Source: Agrobacterium arsenijevicii (GTDB lineage: Bacteria; Pseudomonadota; Alphaproteobacteria; Rhizobiales; Rhizobiaceae). From it: a DNA stretch of 64,000 nucleotides. The stretch covers positions 62,001-126,000 of the forward strand of contig JWIT01000005.1 in the NCBI GenBank assembly GCA_000949895.1, read 5' to 3'. Within the stretch, counting starts at the first letter, position 1; every line of letters begins with the position of its first letter. Of this stretch, positions 26,922 through 36,600 are shown one piece after another. Both the position numbers and the translations under genes were made by a program. The notes under the pieces were generated by a model. That model ran no database searches and had not been told where the DNA came from. It saw only the letters and a list, made by a program, of their open reading frames with translations.

Positions 26922-27224
26922 TCAGCGTATCGGTTCGTGAACGGTCACAAGCTTTGTGCCATCAGGAAACGTCGCTTCCACCTGCACATCATGGATCATT
27001 TCGGCGATGCCTTCCATCACCTGATCGCGGGAAATAACATGCGCGCCGGCTTCCATCAGGTCGGCGACGGCACGGCCATCGCGCGCACCCTCGACCACGA
27101 AATCAGTAATCAGCGCAATCGCTTCGGGATAGTTCAGCTTCACACCGCGCTCCAGCCGGCGGCGCGCCACCATGGCGGCCATGGAAATCAGCAGCTTGTC
27201 TTTTTCTCTCGGAGTAAGGTTCAT
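26922..27224 (-). CDS. ureA: urease gamma subunit
   Basis: A 100-residue subunit of the urease trimer with the family motifs [22 protein letters not shown] and [19 protein letters not shown]. It is followed by the DUF1272 gene and ureB on the same strand and preceded by ureD 110 bases upstream. Confidence 0.95.
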   Translation of the reverse strand: MNLTPREKDKLLISMAAMVARRRLERGVKLNYPEAIALITDFVVEGARDGRAVADLMEAGAHVISRDQVMEGIAEMIHDVQVEATFPDGTKLVTVHEPIR

Positions 27225-27334
27225 CGTCGTCCCGCAGCTTTCGCATCAGCCCCTTTAACCGGTAGCGTTTCCGGGGCAAAATCCGACTTGTTTGACAGAC
27301 CCCGGAAGTCGCCGGTAACGGGCAATCCAGAGCT

Positions 27335-28189
27335 TTACAGATTCCAGACTTTCGGCACTGGCGCGCCGTTTCGCAAGAGCGAAATGATCGGAAAAAGTAA
27401 TTTTCTGAGGGAGAAACCATCGGCGGCGGAGACGCGCACGACAAGCTTGCCCTGCCATTCGCTGGCGCCGCCGCTTTCACCGGCAATAGCCCGGATTTTA
27501 GGCAAAAGCGCTTCGGCCAGCGGCCCGATATATAGAAGCGTCGCAAAGGCCACCTGCCCGGCAAGCACCGCCGGTTTCGCGGTCAGCTCCGCCACTTCGC
27601 CCGCAAGCAGCAGCTCTTCGGCATGCACCAGCTTGCCCCCGTGGCGAATGCGCCAGCGATCCCGGAACAGGCCCTGCTGCATCGCCTCGCCCATGGCCTG
27701 ACGCCCGAGCAGAACGGCTTCGACGGCAATGAATTCGGAGGTTGCGTCGAGATCGGCTTCCAGCCTGCGGGTCAGCGACGCCCGGTCGAAAAGAATGGTT
27801 TCCTGCGGCAGCCAGTGCAACCGGGCGGCAGGCCCGGCGGAAACGCGGGCGGTGACAGTGGCTGTTCCGGACGATGCCTTGTAGACCTTCTCGCAGGCCT
27901 GCGTCGTCACCACCAGCGAGGTGCCGGCACCGGCAACCGCCTGCCATTCCATTTCATCTCCGCCGGTCAAACCGCCGGAGGAATTGATGAGGATGGCCTC
28001 GATTTCGTTGGAAAAAGTATCCGGCAGGCGGATTTTGGCGCAGCCTTCCTGAAACAGCTGGTCCAGCCGGCTGCGACCTTCGACAGCCTTGGTTACAATG
28101 CGTCCTCTGCCACGGGCGCGTTGCTGCCGGACAGGTTCACCGTCTTTGAGACCGGAAGGGCGGATGGCTTGCTGTTCTGGCTGCACGCG
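27335..28189 (-). CDS. ureD: urease accessory protein UreD (UreH)
   Basis: A 284-residue scaffold that binds apo-urease and tunnels nickel from UreG/UreF. Signatures are [33 protein letters not shown] and the centre [11 protein letters not shown]. The start is taken as GTG 28189, preceded by GGAG at five bases; homologous sequence begins with [16 protein letters not shown] about 27 residues in. This places the first 97 bases inside the 3' end of the upstream esterase gene in another frame. A TTG at 28234 is also in frame. Confidence 0.88.
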   Translation of the reverse strand, partial: RVQPEQQAIRPSGLKDGEPVRQQRARGRGRIVTKAVEGRSRLDQLFQEGCAKIRLPDTFSNEIEAILINSSGGLTGGDEMEWQAVAGAGTSLVVTTQACEKVYKASSGTATVTARVSAGPAARLHWLPQETILFDRASLTRRLEADLDATSEFIAVEAVLLGRQAMGEAMQQGLFRDRWRIRHGGKLVHAEELLLAGEVAELTAKPAVLAGQVAFATLLYIGPLAEALLPKIRAIAGESGGASEWQGKLVVRVSAADGFSLRKLLFPIISLLRNGAPVPKVWNL

Positions 28190-29346
28190 GTCTCCGAAGC
28201 GGTTGCGGAAGCGGATCCGGCCTTGGCGCCGCAATCCTTTTTGACGACGGCGTCAACCACCATCTGTCCTTCCGTGTTGCGGAAGAAATCCCACATTCTT
28301 TCCGCCGCATCAACCGTGCGCGTCACTTCGCCTGTGGGCATCTTGCGCTCCACCGCGGGTTCGGCCTTCGGTGTCTGTTCGCCGCCCGGCTTGCGGGTGA
28401 CGACGGCGCTCGCAGTCAGCACTTCAGCCTTCATGGTGGCGCGCGGCCAGGCATGGTCCCAATCATTGATGACATAGGACTGGATGCGTGCGCCGCCCTT
28501 GCAGACATCGTAGGAATTGACGGTGAAGCTCTCGCCCGGCTTGCTTTTTGCGCCGCCCTTGCAGCCATCCATCTCTGCCCAGCGCTTCAGCGCCGTCTCG
28601 CCGCCATATTGCCAGTAGGACTTGCCGCCGCCCTGATAGGGGTTGGCCGGATCTTTCAGCCCGGCAAAGGCGATGATCGACATCGGTCGCACGGGTTTGC
28701 AGCTTGCCGCATCCGGTCCCCATTTGCCTTCCGTCTCCAGCGGATAACCCGCACGCAGCGACGCAACGAAGCCGGCAGCGGCAAAATCCGCGCTGCCGTT
28801 GCAGATGAATTGCGACAGCATACGCCCGCCGCCGGAATAACCAGAACCGTAAAAGCGCTCCTCATCGACGCAGAACTTGCCCTTTACCATGGAGATCGCA
28901 TCGCGAATGAAGCTCACCTCATCCAGCCCGCCGGGACGCGTGGTAACACCCGGAACATTCCAGGCATGGGTGCCGGGCATTTCGCCATTGAGGCTGCCCG
29001 CCAGCGCCACCACGACAAGGCCGTCGCGCTCGGCAAGCTTGTCCCAGCCGCTGCGGTTCAGCTGGCCGTGCGGATTGCTGTTGGAACCGTGGAAATCGAA
29101 CACGACAGGCAGCGGCTTTTTTCCGTCATATGCCGATGGAACGAAATAGACGCCCTGGCGTTTCTGACCACTGGAGAGAATGGAAAAATCATGCCTGCCC
29201 TGCTCCATGCCGGGTCTGGAAACCTGACCGCAGGTCGATGCCGACGCTGCGACACCGGCGCTTGCGCACATGGCAAGGCCCAGAACGAGGGTGCGGGCGA
29301 AACGGAACAGCCGGGCGGCCCGGCCGGGGGCAAAGTCTGCTTTCAT
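28093..29346 (-). CDS. PHB-depolymerase-like secreted esterase (LpqC family)
   Basis: A 417-residue exported protein with a signal peptide ([20 protein letters not shown]) and an alpha/beta-hydrolase domain: oxyanion-region FDFHGSN, nucleophile in GSGYSGGG, and probable acid/base partners in LKDPANPY and DWDHAWP. This is the polyhydroxybutyrate-depolymerase/feruloyl-esterase type; substrate unknown. A low-complexity C-terminal tail of about 100 residues (Ser/Ala/Lys) overlaps the start of ureD. ATG 29346 is chosen because AAAGG lies eight bases before it, whereas the GTG at 29352 is too close. Confidence 0.82.
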   Translation of the reverse strand: MKADFAPGRAARLFRFARTLVLGLAMCASAGVAASASTCGQVSRPGMEQGRHDFSILSSGQKRQGVYFVPSAYDGKKPLPVVFDFHGSNSNPHGQLNRSGWDKLAERDGLVVVALAGSLNGEMPGTHAWNVPGVTTRPGGLDEVSFIRDAISMVKGKFCVDEERFYGSGYSGGGRMLSQFICNGSADFAAAGFVASLRAGYPLETEGKWGPDAASCKPVRPMSIIAFAGLKDPANPYQGGGKSYWQYGGETALKRWAEMDGCKGGAKSKPGESFTVNSYDVCKGGARIQSYVINDWDHAWPRATMKAEVLTASAVVTRKPGGEQTPKAEPAVERKMPTGEVTRTVDAAERMWDFFRNTEGQMVVDAVVKKDCGAKAGSASATASETACSQNSKPSALPVSKTVNLSGSNAPVAEDAL

Positions 29347-29599
29347 TGACACGCCTTTATGGGCACAATTTCTCCAACGATACGTCGGACGTGCATGGAA
29401 TGTAAGGGATCAACTGTCGCGGCGTGCGAATAGACTTGTCCTGTGTCTCGCATGCAGCATTTCCGCTGGCAATATCACAGGTTTTTATTCAAAAAAACGC
29501 TAAATCATGCATGAAAGCCATGCTCAGGCGCATAGGCTTTCAAAATATTAATCGCCCGTTTGCACACCGTGATCGGCGCGCATGGCTTTTAGTCTCGAA

Positions 29600-30295
29600 T
29601 TATACTGTCAGATGGCGCCGCGCTTCGGGCGTATCCAGCGTTTCGGCAAGCCCCTCATGCACGATTTCACCGCGATCCATGATGTAGACATAGTCGGCAA
29701 GCTCGCGGCAGAAATCCAGATATTGCTCGACCAGCAGGATCGCCATGCCGGTGGAGTCCCTGAGATATTTGATCGCTCGGCCGATATCCTTGATGATCGA
29801 CGGCTGGATGCCTTCCGTCGGTTCGTCAAGGACGAGAATTTTCGGCCGCGTCACCAGCGCCCGGCCAATGGCGAGCTGCTGCTGCTGCCCGCCGGAGAGA
29901 TCGCCACCGCGCCTTCCCAGCATGGATTGCAGCACCGGAAACAGGCTGAAAATATCGTCCGGAATGAAACGCTCCTTGCGCGGCAACGGCGCATAACCGC
30001 TTTCAAGGTTCTCCTGCACGCTGAGCAGCGGAAAGATTTCCCGCCCCTGCGGCACGTAACCGACACCACGCTTGGCCCGATGGTAAGGGGCCAGCCCATC
30101 CAGCGCCGCCCCTTCAAAGCTGATCGACCCGGCACTGATGGCGTGCTGACCGGTAACGGCGCGCAACAGCGAGCTTTTGCCCACGCCGTTACGGCCGAGA
30201 ACACAGGTGATCTTCCCCATCTCGGCCGTGAGCGACACGCCGCGCAAAGCCTGTGCTGCGCCGTAGTGGAGGTTGATGTCATTGACGTTCAGCAT
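29600..30295 (-). CDS. urtE: urea ABC transporter ATP-binding subunit UrtE
   Basis: A 231-residue LivF-type ATPase. Walker A is GRNGVGKSS, the signature DLSGGQQQQLAIGRAL and Walker B ILVLDEPTEGIQPS. The segment NLHYGAAQALRG and the GIQPSIIKDIGR block are typical of UrtE. It is the last gene of urtABCDE and energises high-affinity urea import. A family B repeat separates it from urtD. The start at 30295 (MLNVNDINLHYG) is preferred to 30316. Confidence 0.93.
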   Translation of the reverse strand: MLNVNDINLHYGAAQALRGVSLTAEMGKITCVLGRNGVGKSSLLRAVTGQHAISAGSISFEGAALDGLAPYHRAKRGVGYVPQGREIFPLLSVQENLESGYAPLPRKERFIPDDIFSLFPVLQSMLGRRGGDLSGGQQQQLAIGRALVTRPKILVLDEPTEGIQPSIIKDIGRAIKYLRDSTGMAILLVEQYLDFCRELADYVYIMDRGEIVHEGLAETLDTPEARRHLTV

Positions 30296-30329
30296 GGTGC
30301 AACTCCATTGGCGCATTGGTGGGAGGCGT

Positions 30330-30485
30330 TACCCCCCTCTGCCCTGCCGGGCATCTCCCCCTCAAGGGGGGAGATCGGCAAGCGGTTAACACCCTGCCCC
30401 ATAACACTTTGGCGAAGGAACGAGCGGGAGCGGCATCTGATCTCCCCCCTTGAGGGGGAGATGCCCGGCAGGGCAGAGGGGGGTA
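30330..30485. repeat. intergenic repeat, family B copy 2
   Basis: About 156 bp with near-perfect outer inverted arms (CCCCCCTCTGCCCTGCCGGG and complement) and inner CTCAAGGGGG/CCCCCTTGAG. It lies between urtD and urtE, inside the transporter operon. Confidence 0.9.
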
Positions 30486-30506
30486 TGGCCAACGCAGACA
30501 CTTCCA

Positions 30507-31268
30507 TCACCGCCCCAGATAATTCTCGATCACCTTCGGATCGCTGGACACAAAATCAATCGACCCTTCGGCCAGCACCGAACCCTCGGCAAGGCAAGTC
30601 ACCTTCACCCCCAGTTCGCGGATGAAGCCCATATCGTGCTCCACCACCACCACCGACCGGGTCTTGGCGATTTCCTTCAAAAGCACGGCGGTTTCCGCCG
30701 TTTCAGCATCCGTCATGCCGGCCACCGGCTCGTCCACCAGCAGCAGCTTCGGCTCCTGCGCGAGCAGCATACCGATTTCCAGCCATTGCTTCTGGCCGTG
30801 CGAGAGATTGGCGGCGAGATCGCCGCGGCGGTGGCTGAGACGCACGGTGGCGAGGATTTCCTCGATGCGCGCCTTGTCCTCCGCTGTCAGCCGGTAGAAC
30901 AGCGTGGCGAAAACGCCGCGCTTGCGGTTGAGCGCCAGTTCCAGATTGTCCCAGACGGTATGGCTTTCAAACACCGTCGGCTTCTGGAATTTCCGCCCGA
31001 TGCCGAGCTGGGCGATATCCGCCTCGTCCTTTTTCGTGAGGTCGATACTGTCCTCAAACAGCACCTTGCCGCTATCCGGCCGTGTCTTGCCGGTGATGAT
31101 ATCCATCATCGTCGTTTTGCCGGCACCATTCGGGCCGATGATGGCGCGAAGCTCACCCGGTTCCACCACGAAGGAGAGCGAATTGAGCGCCTTGAACCCG
31201 TCGAAAGAGACGGAAACGCCATCCAGATAAAGCAGACTTTTGGTTCTGTTTTCGGAAATCGTGTTCAT
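30507..31268 (-). CDS. urtD: urea ABC transporter ATP-binding subunit UrtD
   Basis: A 253-residue LivG-type ATPase: Walker [10 protein letters not shown], signature LSHGQKQWLEIG (the LSHGQ form typical of UrtD) and Walker B LLLVDEPVAGMTD. It pairs with UrtE. The N-terminus MNTISENRTKS at 31268 is used; the open frame further upstream overlaps urtC. Seven bases separate it from urtC. Confidence 0.93.
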   Translation of the reverse strand: MNTISENRTKSLLYLDGVSVSFDGFKALNSLSFVVEPGELRAIIGPNGAGKTTMMDIITGKTRPDSGKVLFEDSIDLTKKDEADIAQLGIGRKFQKPTVFESHTVWDNLELALNRKRGVFATLFYRLTAEDKARIEEILATVRLSHRRGDLAANLSHGQKQWLEIGMLLAQEPKLLLVDEPVAGMTDAETAETAVLLKEIAKTRSVVVVEHDMGFIRELGVKVTCLAEGSVLAEGSIDFVSSDPKVIENYLGR

Positions 31269-31275
31269 ATCAGCC

Positions 31276-32454
31276 TCACTCCGCCGCCTGTTGGGCCACA
31301 GTTGCGGCGCTGTCATTGCCCGGTTGCCCGGCCGCACTTGCCGCCCGCGCGACCCGCTTTTCGCGACGCCCGACGAGATAATGCTGCACGGTGCCGACGA
31401 TGCCCTTCGGGAAGAACAGCGTCACCGCGATGAACAGCCCACCCAGCGCAAACAACCAGAATTCGGGGAAAGCACCGGTGAAATAGCTCTTGCCGCCATT
31501 GACCAGAACAGCGCCGATGATCGGCCCGATCAGCGTGCCGCGCCCACCGACTGCGGTCCACACCACCACTTCGATGGAGTTGGCGGGGGAGAATTCGCCG
31601 GGGTTGATGATACCCACCTGCGGCACGAACAGTGCACCGGCAATGCCCGCCATCATGGCTGACACGACGAAGGTGAAGAGCTTGATGTTTTCCACCCGGA
31701 AGCCGAGGAAGCGCACCCGGCTTTCGGCATCACGCACGCCCACCAGCACCTTGCCGAATTTGGAATTGACGATGCCCGATGCGACCAGCAGCGAAAGGGC
31801 AAGCATCACCGCCGTCATGGCAAACAGCACGGCGCGGGTGCCATCCGCCTGCACGGAATAACCGAGAATGTCCTTGAAATCGGTGAGGCCATTATTGCCG
31901 CCAAAACCCATGTCGTTGCGGAAGAAGGCAAGCAAAAGGGCGTAGGTCATGGCCTGGGTGATGATGGAGAGGTACACGCCATTGACGCGGGAGCGGAAGG
32001 CGAACCAGCCGAACGCGAAGGCAAGCAGCCCCGGCACGACAAGCACCGTCAGCGCCGCAAACCAGAACATGTCGAAGCCGTGCCAGAACCACGGCAGTTC
32101 CTTCCAGTTGAGGAACACCATGAAATCAGGCAGCACCGGATGGCCATAGACCCCGCGCGTGCCGATCTGTCGCATCAGATACATGCCCATGGCATAACCG
32201 CCGAGCGCAAAGAAGGCGGCGTGGCCGAGCGAGAGAATGCCGCAATAACCCCAGACGAGATCAAGTGCCAGCGCAAGCAGCGCATAGGATAGATATTTGC
32301 CCAGCATCGACATGATGTAGGTGGGGATACGGAATGCGCTGTCGGTTGGCAAAAGCAGGTTGGAGGCGGGCACCAGCACGGCGATGGCCAGGATGATGCC
32401 GATGGCGATGGAGATGCGGCGATCGAGCGCGCGCAGGAGGAAGCCGGTAATCAT
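31276..32454 (-). CDS. urtC: urea ABC transporter permease UrtC
   Basis: A 392-residue LivM-type permease with about ten hydrophobic segments, the conserved GYCGILSLGHAAFFALGGYAMG region and the cytoplasmic loop VGVRDAESRVRFLGFRVENIK. The C-terminal 30 residues are polar and Ala/Gln-rich. ATG 32454 overlaps the urtB stop by four bases, giving coupled synthesis of the two permeases. The frame is open far upstream but is not coding there. Confidence 0.94.
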   Translation of the reverse strand: MITGFLLRALDRRISIAIGIILAIAVLVPASNLLLPTDSAFRIPTYIMSMLGKYLSYALLALALDLVWGYCGILSLGHAAFFALGGYAMGMYLMRQIGTRGVYGHPVLPDFMVFLNWKELPWFWHGFDMFWFAALTVLVVPGLLAFAFGWFAFRSRVNGVYLSIITQAMTYALLLAFFRNDMGFGGNNGLTDFKDILGYSVQADGTRAVLFAMTAVMLALSLLVASGIVNSKFGKVLVGVRDAESRVRFLGFRVENIKLFTFVVSAMMAGIAGALFVPQVGIINPGEFSPANSIEVVVWTAVGGRGTLIGPIIGAVLVNGGKSYFTGAFPEFWLFALGGLFIAVTLFFPKGIVGTVQHYLVGRREKRVARAASAAGQPGNDSAATVAQQAAE

Positions 32455-34064
32455 GCTTCGATCGCCCTTCCCTTGAGTGCGAAGAGACCACGCGGCCGCT
32501 TCTGGATGAACAGGATGATGAGGACGAGGACGAGGATCTTGCCAAGCACGGCGCCCACCGTTGGCTCGAGGAACTTGTTGAGCACGCCGAGCGACAGCGC
32601 CCCGACCAGCGTTCCCCAGAGATTGCCGACGCCGCCGAACACCACGACCATGAAACTGTCGATGATGTAGCTTTGGCCGAGATTGGGTGAGACATTGTCG
32701 ATCTGCGACAGCGCCACCCCGGCAAGTCCTGCAACGCCCGAACCGAGCGCGAAGGTGAAGGCATCCACCCACGGCGTGCGGATGCCCATGGAGGAGGCCA
32801 TACGGCGGTTCTGGGTCACGGCGCGCATCTGCAGGCCGAAGGAGGAGCGCTTCAAAAGCATCAGCAGCGCGAAGAATACGGACAGCGAGAAACAGACGAT
32901 CCACACCCGGTTCCAGGTGAAATTGAGATAACCAACGCTGAAGGAACCGGACATCCAGCCGGGGCTGCCGACTTCGCGATTGGTCGGGCCGAAGATGGAA
33001 CGCACGCCCTGTTGCAGCATGAGCGAGATGCCCCAGGTGGCAAGCAGCGTCTCAAGCGGCCGCCCGTAAAGGAAGCGGATGACGCCGCGCTCCATCACAA
33101 GGCCAACAAATGCCGTCACTAGAAAGGCGACGGGCAGCGCGATGGCCAGCGACCAGTCGAACAGGCCGGGGAAATGGGTGCGGATCAGCTCCTGCACCAT
33201 GAAGGTGGAGTAAGCGCCGATCATCACCATCTCGCCATGCGCCATGTTGATGATGCCCATCACGCCGAAGGTGATGGCAAGGCCGATGGCGGCGAGCAGC
33301 AGCACGGAACCGAGCGACAGGCCGTACCAGATATTCTGTGCGTAATCCCAGATGGCGAGCGAGCTTTGAATGCCTGAAATCGCGCTGTCGACATCGGGCT
33401 TCAGGCTTGGATCGACCGAAGGGGATGCCGCCATCAGAATGCCGATCGCGTCGCGTCCGCCAAGCTTCTTGATGGTCGCGATCGCGTCCTTCTTCTCACC
33501 GAGCGACCGGTCGGAGGAGAGCAGCGAGACAGCCCGCGCCTCCTCCATCCGGGTCCGCACCTCACTATCGGTTTCCTTGGCGATGGCCGCTTCCAGTAAT
33601 TCGAGATTTTCCGCGCTCGGTGCCTTGAGAACGGCATCGGCCGCCGAAAGCCGCACGGATTTTTCAGGGCTGAGCAGCGTCAGCCCGCCGAGTGCTGCTC
33701 GAATGACGCGACGCAGATTATTGTTGATCTTGATCTTGGAAACAGCGGCCTTCGGCGCTTCACCGACGCTTTCCCCCGAAAGTGGATCGATAAGCGTGAC
33801 ATTGGAACCGGCGGCCCGCACCATGAAAACCAGATTGTCGCCCTTGCGCACGTACAGCTCGCCCGATGCGAAAGCCTCCAGCGCCGGCACGACCCGCGCA
33901 TCGCCGGTGGCGGCGATCTCACCGATCAGCGTTTCAGCCCGTTTGAAATCCGCCGTGCCGAGCGCATCGATCAACGCCTTCGGATCGCTTTGCGCGAAGG
34001 ATTGGGCCGCGATCCCAAGGGTGAGCCAGAGAAAGATGGCTCCGAGAAAAGATCGGATCGTCAT
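32451..34064 (-). CDS. urtB: urea ABC transporter permease UrtB
   Basis: A 537-residue LivH-type permease with a signal peptide and an N-terminal extracytoplasmic domain of about 230 residues (PKALIDALGTADFKRAETLI and a helical-repeat-like body), a hallmark of UrtB. The membrane part follows (SLGSVLLLAAIGLAITFGVMGIINMAHGE). The EAA-type loop is MRAVTQNRRMASSMGIRTP. It lies between urtA and urtC; a family B repeat and a strong hairpin separate it from urtA. Confidence 0.95.
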   Translation of the reverse strand: MTIRSFLGAIFLWLTLGIAAQSFAQSDPKALIDALGTADFKRAETLIGEIAATGDARVVPALEAFASGELYVRKGDNLVFMVRAAGSNVTLIDPLSGESVGEAPKAAVSKIKINNNLRRVIRAALGGLTLLSPEKSVRLSAADAVLKAPSAENLELLEAAIAKETDSEVRTRMEEARAVSLLSSDRSLGEKKDAIATIKKLGGRDAIGILMAASPSVDPSLKPDVDSAISGIQSSLAIWDYAQNIWYGLSLGSVLLLAAIGLAITFGVMGIINMAHGEMVMIGAYSTFMVQELIRTHFPGLFDWSLAIALPVAFLVTAFVGLVMERGVIRFLYGRPLETLLATWGISLMLQQGVRSIFGPTNREVGSPGWMSGSFSVGYLNFTWNRVWIVCFSLSVFFALLMLLKRSSFGLQMRAVTQNRRMASSMGIRTPWVDAFTFALGSGVAGLAGVALSQIDNVSPNLGQSYIIDSFMVVVFGGVGNLWGTLVGALSLGVLNKFLEPTVGAVLGKILVLVLIILFIQKRPRGLFALKGRAIEA

Positions 34065-34116
34065 GTCGGGTTCCTTGGAGCGGCGGTGTATTTTATCTGG
34101 CGATGAGTAAGTGGCT

Positions 34117-34273
34117 TACCCCCCTCTGCCCTGCCGGGCATCTCCCCCACAAGGAGGGAGATCGGCAAGACGCGCCTGCGTCGCTCTATCTCTACAGATG
34201 AGAAAGGGCGGAGCCTTGCCGCGAGTCGATCTCCCCACCTGTGGGGGAGATGCCCGGCAGGGCAGAGGGGGGC
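34117..34273. repeat. intergenic repeat, family B copy 3
   Basis: About 157 bp with outer arms as in copy 1 and inner palindromic CCCACAAGGAGGGAGAT / ATCTCCCCACCTGTGGGGG. It lies between urtA and urtB. Confidence 0.88.
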
Positions 34274-34300
34274 ATGCTGGCTCAGTTTTCAACTATCGGA

Positions 34301-34326
34301 GCCGCCCCTCCTTACGAAGGGGCGGC
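34301..34326 (-). terminator. hairpin after urtA, possible attenuator or RNA stabiliser
   Basis: GCCGCCCCT and AGGGGCGGC form a nine-pair stem with an eight-base loop just after the urtA stop. There is no T-run, so it may stabilise urtA mRNA or reduce read-through into urtB rather than end transcription. Confidence 0.5.
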
Positions 34327-34340
34327 AACCAATCCCCCTA

Positions 34341-35642
34341 TCAGCTACCCTTGCCGCCGCACTTGCCGGTCGCGACATTGAAGTTGCCGCAGGCCATCGG
34401 CTTGCGCCAATCCGAGATCAGGTCCTTCGAGTCCGGCAGATAATCCGACCATTCATCCCCCACAACCTGCGAGGTCTGCTGCACGATCTGGAACTGGCCG
34501 TCGGCCTGGATTTCGCCGATCAGCACCGGCTTGGTGATGTGGTGGTTCGGCATGACGGTGGAATAACCGCCCGAAAGGTTCGGCACCGAAACGCCGATGA
34601 TGCTGTCGAGAACCGCGTTCGTATCGGTGGTGCCAGCGGTTTCAACGGCCTTTACCCAGGCGTTGAAGCCGATATAGGCAGCTTCCATCGGGTCGTTCGT
34701 CACGCGCTTGTCGTTCTTCGTAAACGCATGCCAGGTCTTGATGAATTCGGCATTGACCTCGGTATCGACGGACTGGAAGTAGTTCCAGGCGGCAAGGTGG
34801 CCGACCAGCGGCGCGGTATCGAGACCGGCAAGCTCTTCTTCACCGACCGAGAAGGCGACGACCGGAATATCCTCGGCCTTGATGCCCTGGTTTGCCAGTT
34901 CCTTGTAGAACGGCACGTTGGCGTCACCGTTGATGGTTGAGACCACGGCGGTCTTCTTGCCGGCCGAGCCGAACTTCTTGATGTCGGACACGATCGTCTG
35001 CCAGTCGGACTGGCCGAACGGCGTGTAGTTGATCATGATGTCCTCTTCCTTGACGCCCTTCGACATCAGGTAGGCCTTCAGGATCTTGTTGGTGGTCTGC
35101 GGATAGACATAGTCCGTACCGGCCAGAACCCAGCGCTCGACGCCTTCGGTCTTGGCAAGGTAATCGACAGCCGGGATGGCCTGCTGGTTGGGGGCTGCAC
35201 CCGTGTAGATGATGTTGCGGGAGGATTCTTCACCCTCATACTGCACCGGGTAGAACAGCAGGGAATTCAGCTCTTCGAAAACCGGCAATACGGATTTGCG
35301 CGACGAAGACGTCCAGCAACCGAAGACGGCGGCGACCTTGTCCTGCGAAATCAGCTGGCGGGCCTTTTCGGCAAACAGCGGCCAATCGGAGGCCGGATCG
35401 ACCACCACGGCCTCGAGCTTCTTGCCGAGCACGCCACCCTTCTTGTTCTGCTCGTCGATGAGCATCAGCATGGCGTCCTTCAGCGTCGTTTCGGAAATCG
35501 CCATGGTGCCGGAAAGAGAATGCAGCACGCCCACCTTGATCGTGTCGTCAGCGGCAAATGCGCCGTGGAAGGCGGTGGTGGACATGATTGCGCCAAGCAG
35601 CGCGGCGCTAAGCGTCTTTGTCAGCGTCTTGCGGAATGTCAT
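34341..35642 (-). CDS. urtA: urea ABC transporter substrate-binding protein UrtA
   Basis: A 433-residue periplasmic binding protein with a Sec signal (TLSAALLGAIMSTTAFHGAFAA) and the UrtA sequence DDTIKVGVLHSLSGTMAISETTLKDAML; further family segments are FGCWTSSSRKSVLPVFE, LLFYPVQYEGEESS and SDWQTIVSDIKKFG. It captures urea for UrtBCDE. GAGAGGGG lies before the ATG. The promoter side carries a perfect 16-bp palindrome about 100 bases upstream, so the operon is probably under specific control besides general nitrogen control. Confidence 0.96.
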   Translation of the reverse strand: MTFRKTLTKTLSAALLGAIMSTTAFHGAFAADDTIKVGVLHSLSGTMAISETTLKDAMLMLIDEQNKKGGVLGKKLEAVVVDPASDWPLFAEKARQLISQDKVAAVFGCWTSSSRKSVLPVFEELNSLLFYPVQYEGEESSRNIIYTGAAPNQQAIPAVDYLAKTEGVERWVLAGTDYVYPQTTNKILKAYLMSKGVKEEDIMINYTPFGQSDWQTIVSDIKKFGSAGKKTAVVSTINGDANVPFYKELANQGIKAEDIPVVAFSVGEEELAGLDTAPLVGHLAAWNYFQSVDTEVNAEFIKTWHAFTKNDKRVTNDPMEAAYIGFNAWVKAVETAGTTDTNAVLDSIIGVSVPNLSGGYSTVMPNHHITKPVLIGEIQADGQFQIVQQTSQVVGDEWSDYLPDSKDLISDWRKPMACGNFNVATGKCGGKGS

Positions 35643-36008
35643 CGGAAGAACCCCTCTCCTTGTTTAGCCCTCGTCGGGCTTCAGCGGCATCGTTGACCGC
35701 TGCTGGAAGGGACTATCGATCTCGTGGGCGCGAAACCGTATACGTCAATTGACGTAGGCGGGGTGGCGAAAGCTGCAGGGGGAGTGTTTTAGGAGGGAAG
35801 GTAGTTGTTGAAACACAAAGCAGTTTCACGCCGGACCGCGGCCAGCTATTCGACGTCATCCTCGCCGTTGAGGCGAGGATCCATGGCCGCTCCAGATAGT
35901 GGATCCTCGGGTCAAGCCCGAGGATGACGCGGAGTGAGCGGATAGCGCTGGAAACACAAACAGAGAAACCGATTATCTGGCAATCGACCGCAGTTTACAA
36001 AACCCACA
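35643..36008 (-). promoter_or_regulatory. urtA control region with palindrome TACGTCAATTGACGTA
   Basis: The perfect 16-bp palindrome at 35741-35756 is followed, reading towards urtA, by a spacing that would place TTGACG (its right half) as a -35 element and ACGAGA as a weak -10 17 bases later. This is the form of an operator or activator site overlapping a promoter. The rest of the gap holds a family A repeat and no gene. Confidence 0.55.
35855..35928. repeat. intergenic inverted repeat, family A copy
   Basis: Left arm with CCTCGCCGTTGAGGCGAGG, right arm with CCTCGGGTCAAGCCCGAGG, 16-base spacer; arms end in GATCCA/TGGATC. It lies between the converging DUF2735 and upstream urtA regions. Confidence 0.87.
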
Positions 36009-36206
36009 TCAAGCGTGCGGTTTGTCGTCCCGGTCTTCGTCGCGGATAGCGTCGTCGTGATACCAGGAGCCGAAGTCGATATGCGGCGCTTTCGCCTGTT
36101 CCTCGAGCTCGCTCAAGCCGCTCTTGCGGAACTTGGGAACGCCAGCGCGCCCGCCAACCGGGAATTGGTAGATCGTTGCCGTATCGCGATGAAAGCCAGT
36201 TGCCAT
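36009..36206 (-). CDS. DUF2735 small protein, divergent from glnII
   Basis: A 65-residue soluble acidic protein (MATGFHRDTATIYQFPVGGRAG, then KSGLSELEEQAKAPHIDFGSWYHDDAI). DUF2735 proteins are of unknown function and are found beside glnII in rhizobia. The start at 36206 gives the family N-terminus; the open frame to 36281 is not needed. It faces away from glnII across a 489-bp control region, so it may share nitrogen control. Confidence 0.75.
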   Translation of the reverse strand: MATGFHRDTATIYQFPVGGRAGVPKFRKSGLSELEEQAKAPHIDFGSWYHDDAIRDEDRDDKPHA

Positions 36207-36405
36207 ATCGAACATCTCACTTTGTTTGCATCGAAGCACTTTGGTCCTGAAGCAAACCCCTAAAGACCGGATTCGCTCCATCTGATTAAAAAAAAATCAC
36301 GTTGCGAAAAATATAGGCATTAAATGGTCATTCAGCAAGAAAAACCATTCCGGAAGCGCCGGTTTTTGGGGCAAATGCCGATCCGTCGTTCGCAATCGAA
36401 AACAT

Positions 36406-36422
36406 TGCACCGCAACAGGGCA
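36406..36422. promoter_or_regulatory. candidate NtrC enhancer site upstream of glnII
   Basis: TGCACCGCAACAGGGCA resembles the 17-bp NtrC consensus (TGCACC-N5-GGTGCA): the left half-site is exact and the right half-site matches at four of six positions. It lies about 180 bases before the sigma-54 element, a usual enhancer distance. Confidence 0.55.
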
Positions 36423-36585
36423 TTTCAAGTGATGCCACCCGCTATCTGCTAGGAATCACTGACGAAACATTAGGGTTCGCTTTATCTGTTGCAGTGCAAC
36501 ATGAGCTGATGACAGGGATATCGGCCCCGCTGGCCCGATACTCACCTGAAAGATTTTTCGAAGAATTCGTCAAACATCGCCAATC

Positions 36586-36600
36586 TGGCACGCGGCATGC
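36586..36600 (+). promoter_or_regulatory. sigma-54 promoter of glnII
   Basis: TGGCACGCGGCATGC has the -24 GG and -12 GC exactly ten bases apart, with the full TGGCAC box. It lies 95 bases before the glnII ATG. Rhizobial glnII is a known NtrC/RpoN-controlled gene. The 489-bp gap that holds it contains no other gene I can support. Confidence 0.8.
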
